A stretch of 64,000 nt of DNA from Pachyseris speciosa (taxonomy: Eukaryota > Cnidaria > Anthozoa > Scleractinia > Pachyseridae). Where the stretch lies: the NCBI GenBank assembly GCA_016490735.1, contig JAEMWC010001133.1, positions 148,501 through 212,500 on the forward strand. The letters are read 5' to 3'. Below, piece after piece: positions 55,691-64,000 of the stretch. The notes under the pieces were generated by a model. It searched no databases. It saw only the letters and a program-made list of their open reading frames with translations, and was not told the origin of the DNA. The position numbers were made by a program, and so were the translations under genes. The first letter of the stretch is position 1. Each line of letters begins with the position of its first letter.

Positions 55691-56102
55691 ATAGCATAGT
55701 AATGCAGAAAAAAAATCTTGTCTTATATTTGTGATTTTTTGCAAATGATTTTACTAGAACTGTTTTGTTTTTTGAGAGGTGTTCCATATGTTGACCCTTT
55801 AGTCTTGTTAAAACAGAAATTAAAAAAAGTTGTTTCAATTTCATTGTTTTTCTCATGAACTTTTTTCATCAATTCGAAAGTTTAGGGTGTAGCCAATACG
55901 TGGGTGTAGCCTATATGCAGGTTAATATGGTATATATACAGATACAAATTAAGAAACTAATATGAAATAACTTGCTCCAATAAAAATGTTTTTAATTTGG
56001 TCTTCCAACTTGCCTTTCCCTTGTTTTAGAAGGAGAGACAACCATTTTGAATAACTAACTATTTTGCGGGCCAGTCTATTGTAAGATCTTTTTTTTTTTA
56101 CT

Positions 56103-56127
56103 GAAATAAAGTTGAAGTTGAAGTTGA
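56103..56127 (+). repeat. LINE-type 3' tail (AAGTTG)n
   Basis: GAAATAAAGTTGAAGTTGAA with repeated GTTGAA units, like the tails of non-LTR elements; no coding remnant seen before it. Confidence 0.4.
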
Positions 56128-56564
56128 TAACTTCACTAAACGGCATCAGAACAGCTTCAAAATCAGTACAAGAGACAAGTACACAACACATTTGAGGTAG
56201 GAAACTTTATTTCAAATTAGATAGTCATTAATAGTTTACACAATTTTTTTTACGATCAGTGACTTTCCCATACAATTCTCTATACACAAGCTGTCCCTCA
56301 CAGGACAGATGCAGAGTCAAATTTTGAGCTTGGGAAGCCTGTGATTTATCTTTAAACTTCATCACTGCAACGAGCAAACATCCCAAAACTACCAGGCGTT
56401 CTTAGATGAACGCTGTGAAAAACTGGGCGCTAGCCACAATGTTAACCACTTAAGCATTCGCTCATTTCTCGAGCGAATTGTTGTTGAAAGAGCAAATGAG
56501 TATCTCTGTTAAAAAAACCTTAAACAATGCTGGTCATATCAATGCAAAATTGATCGATTTTAGT

Positions 56565-56825
56565 GAAACTTCCCAAAAAAAAAAGTCAACGAAATTGGCT
56601 GTTTTTTACTGATTGTTTCTCGGCGAAGTTTGCCCCCAAAATTTCCCATGAAATCGGCCAATTTTCCCACAAATTTGCCCCTGAAAATCCCTTGAAATTT
56701 GCCTTTTTCCACTAAAATCCCAAGAAAGTGGTCAGTTTTTCCGTGAATTTTGACTTTTTTACCGCGAAAATCCTGCGAAATCGGCCGATTTTTCCACAAA
56801 TTTGTCCCTGAAAATCCTGCAATGT
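56565..56825. repeat. Degenerate tandem repeat (CCACAAATTTG/CCTGAAAATCC phrases)
   Basis: Phrases TTTTTCCACAAATTTG, CCCTGAAAATCC and GAAATCGGCC recur four or more times at 50-60 bp spacing. The minus-strand frame (FRGKKVKIHGKTDHFLG) is a translation of the repeat. Confidence 0.6.
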
Positions 56826-57077
56826 TTTTTTTTACTACCTATCAGAAGCCCTACTTGCATAGTTTCCTTTTTGCGCTTCACTTTGGAGTCTGTTGTTATG
56901 CAGATGAAGTGTTATTTTTTGCACTCACTGAGCAACCATTGAGATTTGGTCGGTGTATAAGTCGCGGTAGATTTTTTGGAAGAAGTTTCAAGACTTGAAA
57001 GGTCAACTCATACACAGGAAAATATGGTATTCCAAGTGTTTTGATTGAAAGTGTCTTTGAAAAAGTTCTCAAGTTAA

Positions 57078-58090
57078 CCCATTGACTACCGGCTGTTTTT
57101 ACATTTTCGGAGTAATTTTCCACCTATAAACGATGAATAGCAATTCGTGACTCTTTATTTGAACTACCAGGGAAACGTGGTGCTGTCCTAAGCCACTGGA
57201 GGCTCAAGGTTTCTGAAAACGTCATTTTGACGTAGCTATTTTTTATCAGTGAAGCGACAACAATGGCCCAAGTTTGGTTTGCTTGCGATTTCTGCTAAAT
57301 TTACAGCCATTTTTCATCTTCAGCGGCTGCCCAATGAGCATCATTAAGCGTGACGGTAGCTAAGAGTCCACTTTCTCAAAAAATCGAGCAAGGTGATGTA
57401 CTTTGTTGTTGAATTTGGCTCGTTACTCGACGAACTGGGAATTTGGCCGGTCGAACACTTAGTACCTTTGGGACTCGACTATTAATGAATTTCTCAACCT
57501 ACCGCCACATATTTTGGAATTTCTGAGTACTGAAGATGACCACAAGCAGGAATTTTTGGCAGTAGGTCGGAGTGGCTGTAGACTTAGTTTATATGTGAAA
57601 GAATTGGAGAAGGAATGGGTGCTGTCAAAAATTCTCGCCATTTCCCAGCATGCAATGTGGTCTAGATGTTGAAAATGGTGGAAAGGCCCGAATGCACTGG
57701 AACAAAAGGCTGTATCTACGCTCGGGAGAAGAATATGAACAAAAAAAGTCATTTCTAAGCTAGAAAAAGGACTGAATTTCGTTATGATGGTTGAAGTTTG
57801 GTTTTTCGGCGATGATTTCCTTAAAAAACATGAAGGCAAAAAGGGGCATTTTTGTGGTTTCTCTTTGACATTAAAAACGGTGAGTTTCATTCTTGTCCAA
57901 ACTCAAAAGGCCATATTTGGTAAAAATCGCTACGTTTCTTGCATTTATTGGATATCCAAATTTAAAGGGCATTCCATTTTGTGCTCACAACTAACAGTTA
58001 AGGCAATATTCATGCGATTGAGAAAGTTGCAATGTTTTGAAGCATGGGAGTTTTTTACGGCTGGTTTTGGCCGGCACGGGTGCCAATGGG
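57078..58090 (+). mobile_element. TTAA-flanked CCCATTG element, copy 3 (1013 bp)
   Basis: TTAA at 57074-57077 and 58091-58094; CCCATTGACTACCGGC left and GGGTGCCAATGGG right. Nearly the same length as copy 2 (1014 bp) and inverse to it. Carries MMVEVWFFGDDFLKKHEGKK and YVSCIYWISKFKG in the plus frame. Confidence 0.8.
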
Positions 58091-58567
58091 TTAAACATTG
58101 ACAAAACACAAAAGGGCAGAAATACCTTAAAAAGATGTGTATACGCTTGGGATGAATTTCCAATTGCTCCTTGAAACCAGGCTGGATAAGGAAAGTTCTG
58201 CAATGATATTCACAGCACTTACAAACGTGACACCTTTTCCTGATACCATTTTCTTTGCTCTTAGTGTCAACTCAACTCAATGTGAGAGTATAGATTTATT
58301 GGAGAATTTACAGTTTGATCCACTTAAAATGTTTCAAGCCATTGAGAGGGAAGGAAGGAAGGAAGTAGTTTGAAAGAAAATTGATCATTCCTAGTGGGGC
58401 TGAATAATACATTGGCAAGTGTTTTGGCATTGGCAGCAGACTTTCTCCTAGATGAGAACATTACAGGTGGCTGAACCTAGTCAAGACATAACAAAATTGT
58501 CCACATTAATGTCAGTTACTGGAGTTAAAGGGTACTACTGTATGTTGACTAAAATGTCTGTACTCAC

Positions 58568-58663
58568 TGGTTGAGGACTCATAGATTGTGCTCCCATTGA
58601 AGGCCATGGACCCAGTTGGGGCGGCATAAAGTACTGCTGTTGCGGAGGATATTGACGGTGGCG
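58568..58663 (-). CDS. IGF2BP: IGF2BP/IMP-like KH protein, proline/glutamine-rich linker exon
   Basis: 32 codons, phase 0 (acceptor TCCCTAG, donor GTGAGT). Reads RHRQYPPQQQYFMPPQLGPW and PSMGAQSMSPQP, suited to the flexible linker between KH2 and KH3 in IGF2BP proteins. Same strand and phase as the KH3 exon at 50100. Family assignment of this exon rests on position and composition only. Upstream exons (RRM1-2, KH1-2) were not found in the window. Confidence 0.6.
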
Positions 58664-58732
58664 CTAGGGAGCAATAATTAATCAAATCAAACACCTACTA
58701 AGTATCTACAATCTTGGAAGAAAAAGATTACA

Positions 58733-58851
58733 TTGAGTACTTAGGAGTTTATATTGATAAGCGTCTCAATTGGGAACCAGTTGCAACATATAAATAATAA
58801 AATAGCTAAAAATACTGGTATTCTTACCAAACTACTGTAAAAGCTCTTACA
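58733..58851 (+). pseudogene. LINE ORF2 fragment
   Basis: EYLGVYIDKRLNWEP, then shifted NNKIAKNTGILTKLL, the same C-terminal region as at 21059; broken by a frameshift. Confidence 0.6.
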
Positions 58852-60088
58852 CAGAATTATGCTTGTTTCAAAACAAATGTAGCATTGCACTTACAGTTAC
58901 CTTTAGCCAGAAGCAGTTTACTACGATTTTCAGTTGAGTAAGGCACAGGGGAACTTTGGTCATAAAGTTTTGATGTTTAAGTTACCATGTTGTCAAGGGC
59001 AACTTGCTCCATTTCCAAGGGGAACTTTTCGGACGTTGACGTCATCAGCTATAAAGCGCTCGAGAAAGACTTCATACTTCTTCGCTTGAAAACTTCAGGC
59101 TAGCGGTACATTTACAGGACAAATGGAACCGCGAGGATGAGTTAGTGAATTGTCAGCCCCTACCTTCAAGTGCCATAAATGGAAGCCAGTCTGATGATAT
59201 GTACATGTTTGTACCAAACAAGTGTTGTGTATCTCCATCGTTTGAAAACAAAGAACAGCTGAGCTGAAGGCAGCGAATGTCCTTGTTTAACTGTGTCTGT
59301 GTCTGCATGCTAATATAAGTTAAGTAAAACTCTAGGTGCGTTTCTGTTACTGCTCAGTTTAACATGCATTATTAGTCTCGTTAAAACAGAGTTTGTAGTT
59401 TTCTTTGCTTGGTCCGGTTCATGTTTGCCAGAGTGTTGGCTTCTTTCACTGAATGATCCCAGAAACGTTTCTTGTAAGTGAGTGGGAACTAATTTCACTC
59501 TTCTATTTGAGTTTCTTATATGTCTGGTCCTCAGAATTCTCTATTGACCGAATGTGGTCAGTTTTACTTTTCATAATCAGTAAAAAAGACGAGTCAGTTT
59601 TTTGTTGTTGGTCGACATCATGGCAGCAATAATTATGGGTGCACTACGATTCCACCACCGCATTTTTGTAACAAACAAACTGTTTATGATTATGATTTTA
59701 ACTTCCTAGTTGTATTTTTCTTGTACATTATCAGGTGCGGTTACACTAGACCTCTTGCCCATGGGGAACCTTAGGGTTACGGCTTGGGTTGGGTTTACCC
59801 TGGGTTATGATCGACTCCCTGTTTGCGGTTACATGCTTGTAAATTACCCAAGGGGAAGGTAAGCACTGACCTGTTTTGGCGGGAAACTTACCTGTAAACA
59901 TGGAAGATATGAATGACGAACGTTTCTTTGGCTTGATTTCTTAATTGTCACGGCACTTCTCTTAAATCGTCCAACTTGATTAAGTTTAGCGATTCAGCGC
60001 TTCATTTTAAGAAGGCAACGAAGACGTCGTCTTCAGTTACGCTTTCCCCAGTCCTTGAAACTCTCCCATTTATATTTTATACGTCGAC
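58852..60088. other. Upstream flank of Harbinger transposase
   Basis: No host gene recognised. From about 59729 a 'GGTGCGGTTACACTAGACC' stretch and reversed 'GCGGTTACATGC' may belong to the Harbinger end. MEDMNDERFFGLIS-stop at 59900 resembles a decayed transposase N-terminus. Confidence 0.35.
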
Positions 60089-60998
60089 ATGCTGCTCGCA
60101 AGAAAAGGTGTGCTTGGGTATTTCCACGTCCGCAGAATGGTGGTTCCAAGGACTTCTAATAGAGTGATTGACCACTGGTGGAAAGAGAACTTTAGAGTGT
60201 CTCGAGAAACTTTTGAATTTATCTGCCAGCTTGTAGGGCCGAATGTAGAACGTCAAAACACCAGGATGCACGAGGCTATTCCAGTTGACAAGCGAGTAGC
60301 TGCTAGTCTATGGTGTTTAGCAACCAGCGAGTGCTACCGATCCTACAATGGGACTAGCGAAACCTACAGTAATTAGCTGCTGCCACAAATTTGTGCAGGA
60401 ACTCTGCAACTTGTAAAACCAATTGATAACGTCCCCTCTGCTAGAGCAGATGTCATAACAAAAGTTTAAGGATTTTCCATGAATGGCAAGATTCCGAATG
60501 TAGTTGCGGAGATTGACGGAAGTCATACCAATCAAAGCACCACTAATCAATCACAAGGTTTACTTCAACCGCAAACATTTCTATAGCTGTCTTGTTCAAG
60601 GGGTAGTGGATTATACAGGACTATTTTTATCCGTTGCAGCAGGATTCCCTGGAAGCCTGCATGATGCCCGAATGTTGCGCTTAAGCGACTTTTATTGGGC
60701 AGCTGAAGATGAAAACATTCTCATGGAGCCTACCCTTGATTTAGGAGGTACCATAATTCGCCCCCTTGTAGTTGGAGACTCTGCCTACCCACTAAAGACC
60801 TGGCTTCTACCAGTACTTAAAGATAACGGTGCCCTTACTGAAGATCAGAAAAAATTCAATAAGGAAGTTTCTAAAGCACGAATAATTTCTGAACATGCAT
60901 TTGGCCTGATTAAGGGGAGATGGAGAGTTTTACTGAAACGCCTAGACAAGGACCAAAAGAGAATTCTGGATACAATCATTGCAAGAAAATTTGCATAA
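60089..60998 (+). pseudogene. PIF/Harbinger transposase, frameshifted
   Basis: First part (60089-60376): VIDHWWKENFRVSRETFEFI and DKRVAASLWCLATSECYRS. A stop and frame changes follow. EIDGSH at about 60510 supplies the first catalytic Asp in another frame. The frame 60504-60998 has GLFLSVAAGFPGSLHDARML, PLVVGDSAYPLKTWLLPVL (second Asp) and ARIISEHAFGLIKGRWRVL (Glu), which is the DDE_Tnp_4 layout of HARBI1-like proteins. The order is complete but broken, so inactive. Partner Myb-like gene lies on the opposite strand downstream. Confidence 0.9.
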
Positions 60999-61212
60999 GA
61001 GTGGAGCAAATTCAAATATCAACAAATCCTGACAAAACCATTCAAATGCTTCCCTGTTTTGTAAAACGCATAGTCAAAAAGTAAAAACTAGTAAAATAAA
61101 TTTACTTTTTGGAAGGAAAAATGTCCCCCAATTTCGCTAAAACACAGACAGTAAATTCCTGGTGTCTCCTTTGAGCATCTTCTTGAGACTTAATCATAGT
61201 CTGCAGCATTCG

Positions 61213-61668
61213 TTAGTCTTTCTCTTCCGATCTTTGAAATGCCTCTTGCTGGGCCTCAAACATGTGGAGTATGGCATTTTCTGTGTCTGTGGAATCGACA
61301 CTTGACGTCATTCGCTTTATTTGTTGAAGACCTGATGGATTTTTCTTTTCATTTGGTTGTTTGATTTTAGTGTTGTTGCCTTCTCCTGGTTCCCTATCGG
61401 TAATAGGATCAGCAGCAGTTGCTACATAATCACCTTTGCCCACACTCACTTCTTAGCCACCTTTACTCTTTTGTGAAGCCATGTTGGTTTCCTTCACAAA
61501 TTTGGGGTTGACTTTCTCTGAGCTGGCTATGAATTAATCGATGTCATCGTAAAATTCGCAGGTCTTGCCATCTCATCTGGCCCTGTTGTTGTTGTCACTG
61601 CCACTTTTGTATTTATCGAACATGCCTCTCCATTTTTTTTTAATCTGCACTAAAGTTTTCAATGTATC
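61213..61668 (-). pseudogene. Harbinger-associated Myb/SANT-like protein, C-terminal part
   Basis: Minus strand: TLVQIKKKWRGMFDKYKSGS, FYDDID, then a tail with SSVDSTDTENAILHMFEAQQ. This is the second half of a trihelix Myb/SANT-like domain plus its C-terminus, with two in-frame stops. The N-terminal part lies beyond element C at 63461-63730. Confidence 0.75.
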
Positions 61669-61672
61669 AATT

Positions 61673-61885
61673 GAAGGGCTCAGTGGAAGAAGGGCATAAG
61701 TGACGATTTTGGTTATTTTGCTGACGTCCTCCAAATGAGCTGAAGTTTTGCATGTGGCCTTTGATACATTAGAAAAACATTGCCCTATATTTCTTTCGCT
61801 TCTTTTTACGCTCAGTTTTCGAGAAAACGCGGACCAAAATACGCATTCTACACGTCACTTAGCACAGTCTTCCACCAAGCCCTTC
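61673..61885. repeat. Left terminal module of compound element C
   Basis: 213 bp, GAAGGGC...GCCCTTC. Interior has CTCAGTTTTCGAGAAAACGC, equivalent to the TCTCGAAAAC stretch in modules of A. Confidence 0.8.
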
Positions 61886-63460
61886 TTATGAAAACTAAGC
61901 GCCAAATGTTCGTAATTGGCTTAAGACAACACGGAACGTCTCTGCTCAATAAGCCATAATGCGCTATATGACTTTTTGACTCATAAACAGCGCACAAGGT
62001 GCCCAGCTGACTTGGAAATATGCCGGGTCTACTTGTTTTCTTGAATGCAGCACTTACTACAGGTGTTACTACCCGTGTTTTGCTTAATCGTAGCGCTCAA
62101 CAAGCTTGCTTGGCTCAGAAACAGTCCACAACATTCTTGGTTGACTTAAAACAGCACACAGAAGCCTTGGTTAACCTTAAGTCAGCGCGCAAAGAGTTTG
62201 TCTGAATTGAAAACAGCATTCAAGGAGTTAGCGCTAACGTTAATTAAGTTAGACTTAACGGCGTTATTTGCATGTTCTGAAATTGAATCGTTAATGTCCT
62301 GTCATGCGTCACACAACTTGAAATACATTTTGCTGTTTATCTCGCGTGAAAATACTTCTTGCTGACGTTTAGCTCGCATGAAAATGCTCTTTGGTGATGT
62401 TTACAAGCCTCCACGGAAGCGAAATAACCGAGGTCATCGCGGCAAAGTGATTTATGTGTTGATATTCGCCAGCATGTTTTAACCGGTTTACAAAACACCA
62501 CACGATAACGAATGCATTTTCCCTTTTGGTATTTGCCACACGCGTCAACTTTTCCTTGCATTAAATTCAGGATACTCGTCGTAAACGGACGGACTTTTCA
62601 TCTTGCCGGTTTCCCTGTCTTCAATGATTTCTCCGTAATGCTTCCGAAGTGAAAATAATCTATAGTACGCGTAGTCTGAGCGGATTTAATCCCGTTACGT
62701 CACCCGCGGGAACTTTTCACTGTGACAGCGCCCTCTGTGGCCGCAATGAATTGTGGGAGAAAACTATGGCCTCCAAGCGCGGACAACTCTTATCAAACAT
62801 CGGAGATTTTCAGCCTAAAGTCCAAAAACACCTCTCGTTTTCCGAACTTTTAGCACGGTAACCTTTGACAGACGGTCCGAGACTAGCAACGGAGGGCCGC
62901 TTTTAAGACAAGAGTTGCTTTCAGACTTTTTATCACCTGGCTCCTTAATCTGTACTCCAAAACAGAGGGATTTCATGATTTGGAAAGCACAGAGAAAACT
63001 TCTTTGGATTCTTTCAGAGAAGCTAGTGGCTTGCGGGTAATTCAAGACTTCATGATGTCTTTTTTACCACCAGGCGAGCAGGCAAACACTCGGGCGTAAT
63101 GCGATTAAATGGAACTCAGTACCGATCGAGCTGACCTCAACCGCGTAAGTTTCGTATCAGTGAATCGATGTTTTAACCACTAAACTTATAGTCTACGTCA
63201 CACTATCAAACAATAAGTCCCTGCCAATCATTTCATGTCCAGTTTCAGTAATCCAAGCAGGAAAAGCTGTGCTAAGTGACGCGCAGAATGCGTATTTTGG
63301 TCCGCGTTTTCTCGAAAACTGAGCGTAAAAAAAGCGAAAAGAATATAGGGCAATGTTTTTCTAATGTATCAAAGGCCACATGCAAAACTTCAGCTCATTT
63401 GGAGGACGTCAGCAAAATAACCAAAATCGTCACTTATGCCCTTCTTCCACTGAGCCCTTC
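61673..63460. mobile_element. Compound AATT-flanked element C (1788 bp)
   Basis: AATT at 61669-61672 and 63461-63464. The left module 61673-61885 starts GAAGGGCTCAGTGGAAGAAG. The right module (about 63264-63460) ends with the complement but lacks its inner terminus. The core is a diverged A-type core in inverse orientation: the A right-end sequence around GACTCATAAACAGC appears at the left, and CTGAAACTGGACATGAAATG (A left) appears complementary at the right. No telomere-like array. Host: the Harbinger Myb-like gene, whose frame continues across when AATT is counted once. Confidence 0.85.
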
Positions 63461-63730
63461 AATTCCAGCTTCCCTGCACAATTGAATAAATTCATCCATG
63501 ATACTCTCCCATACACTTTTCTTGCTGTGAGCGCTTCTCGTTGTTTTTAGCAAGTTGTGATGTTCTTTGTAAGCTGATATCAGGCATTTCACCTCTGGAT
63601 TTGACCAGCTACAGCGCTTGCTTTTAGCTACAGTGGATTCACTTGGTAACGACCCGCAACTGCTGGTGCTTTCAGCTGGGCTAGAAGGATGATCTACGAC
63701 AGAAATAGAAACGAAAAAAAATATACTCAC
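63461..63730 (-). pseudogene. Harbinger-associated Myb/SANT-like protein, N-terminal part
   Basis: Minus strand: KRCSWSNPEVKCLISAYKEH, SAHSKKSVWESIMDEF and LCREAGI, the first two helices of a Myb/SANT-like DNA-binding domain. Across element C it joins GID-TLKTLVQIKKKW without loss or gain of bases other than the AATT duplication. In Harbinger elements this second protein assists the transposase in DNA binding and nuclear import (family knowledge). Confidence 0.8.
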
Positions 63731-64000
63731 ATCATTGCGCGAAAAAGCCGGCCATGGTGTTTACGCAGTTATCACAGCAAGTGGTCAGTTCCTTGCGTTT
63801 GGCAATCTTGTGATTGGTTGAGCCACCTTAGGGTCTTGTTAACCATAAGACTTACATCTGGAACTGTCATGGGCAATTCTTTTGTTCTTTCTTTGGAATT
63901 CTGAATGTCTCCCAATTCGTTGAAACCATCATATATCTCCTTCAAAGATGAAGTAGGCCTTGCCTTTTTCCACGTTTCAGTTGTAAATCACCGTCTGTTA
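63731..64000 (-). other. Right edge, possible exon of unrecognised gene
   Basis: A minus-strand frame entering from the edge reads ETWKKARPTSSLKEIYDGFN and MTVPD, followed by a GTAAGT donor at about 63855. No family recognised; it could belong to the Harbinger element's second gene. Confidence 0.2.

Noticed and set aside
58137..58373. 78-codon plus-strand frame (TNVTPFPDTIFFALSVNSTQ)
   Set aside because: Looks somewhat protein-like but has no splice context I could support and no family resemblance; it lies in an IGF2BP-like intron next to a TTAA element.
1..64000. CRISPR arrays, bacterial operons or phage-type systems
   Set aside because: Spliced animal genes and eukaryotic transposons throughout; no regularly spaced repeat-spacer array was seen. 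The 30-bp tandem repeat at 3928 has no spacers.

Overview
The window is nuclear DNA from an animal, most likely an anthozoan cnidarian and probably a stony coral. This rests on intron-bearing genes with GT-AG splice sites, animal gene families (MFSD6-type transporters, asparagine synthetase, an IGF2BP/IMP-type KH protein), Penelope-like and CR1/L2-like retroelement debris, pogo, Harbinger and TTAA-type DNA transposons, and many short inverted-repeat elements of kinds I associate with coral genomes. The species call is inference.

Layout. 1-2362 (+): 3' part of an MFSD6-like transporter gene. 2363-13260: intergenic, packed with small repeats, including a hammerhead-ribozyme repeat at 5625-5912 and a decayed Penelope-like element at 11039-11690. 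13277-20085 (+): complete MFSD6-like paralogue with one large intron full of foldback elements and an identically placed intron. 20497-26201: repeats, a 5'-truncated LINE and a head-to-head Penelope-like element. 28104-33345 (-): complete asparagine synthetase gene (two coding exons, probable 5' non-coding exon, promoter motifs). 33811-38696: foldbacks and a tRNA-like SINE cluster. 38697-58663 (-): five recognisable exons of an IGF2BP-like gene; its 5' part (KH1, KH2, RRMs) was not found. 58733-64000: LINE debris and a two-gene PIF/Harbinger element.

The introns and upstream flank of the IGF2BP-like gene hold what I consider the most unusual feature: three related large compound elements (42504-47332, 50798-55429, 61673-63460). 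Each is bounded by about 213-216 bp modules that begin GAAGGGC and end GCCCTTC, surrounds a shared core, and is flanked by an exact AATT duplication. Two interrupt recognisable transposase genes so that the host reading frame can be followed across the junction, which fixes the target duplication at 4 bp. Cores of the first copy carry interstitial telomere-like (AACCCT)n arrays, and this copy is an apparently exact 2308 bp tandem duplication.

The host genes are not an operon and have no evident shared pathway: two tandem plus-strand membrane transporters, then two minus-strand housekeeping/RNA-binding genes. All reading was by eye; no database search or folding program was run.
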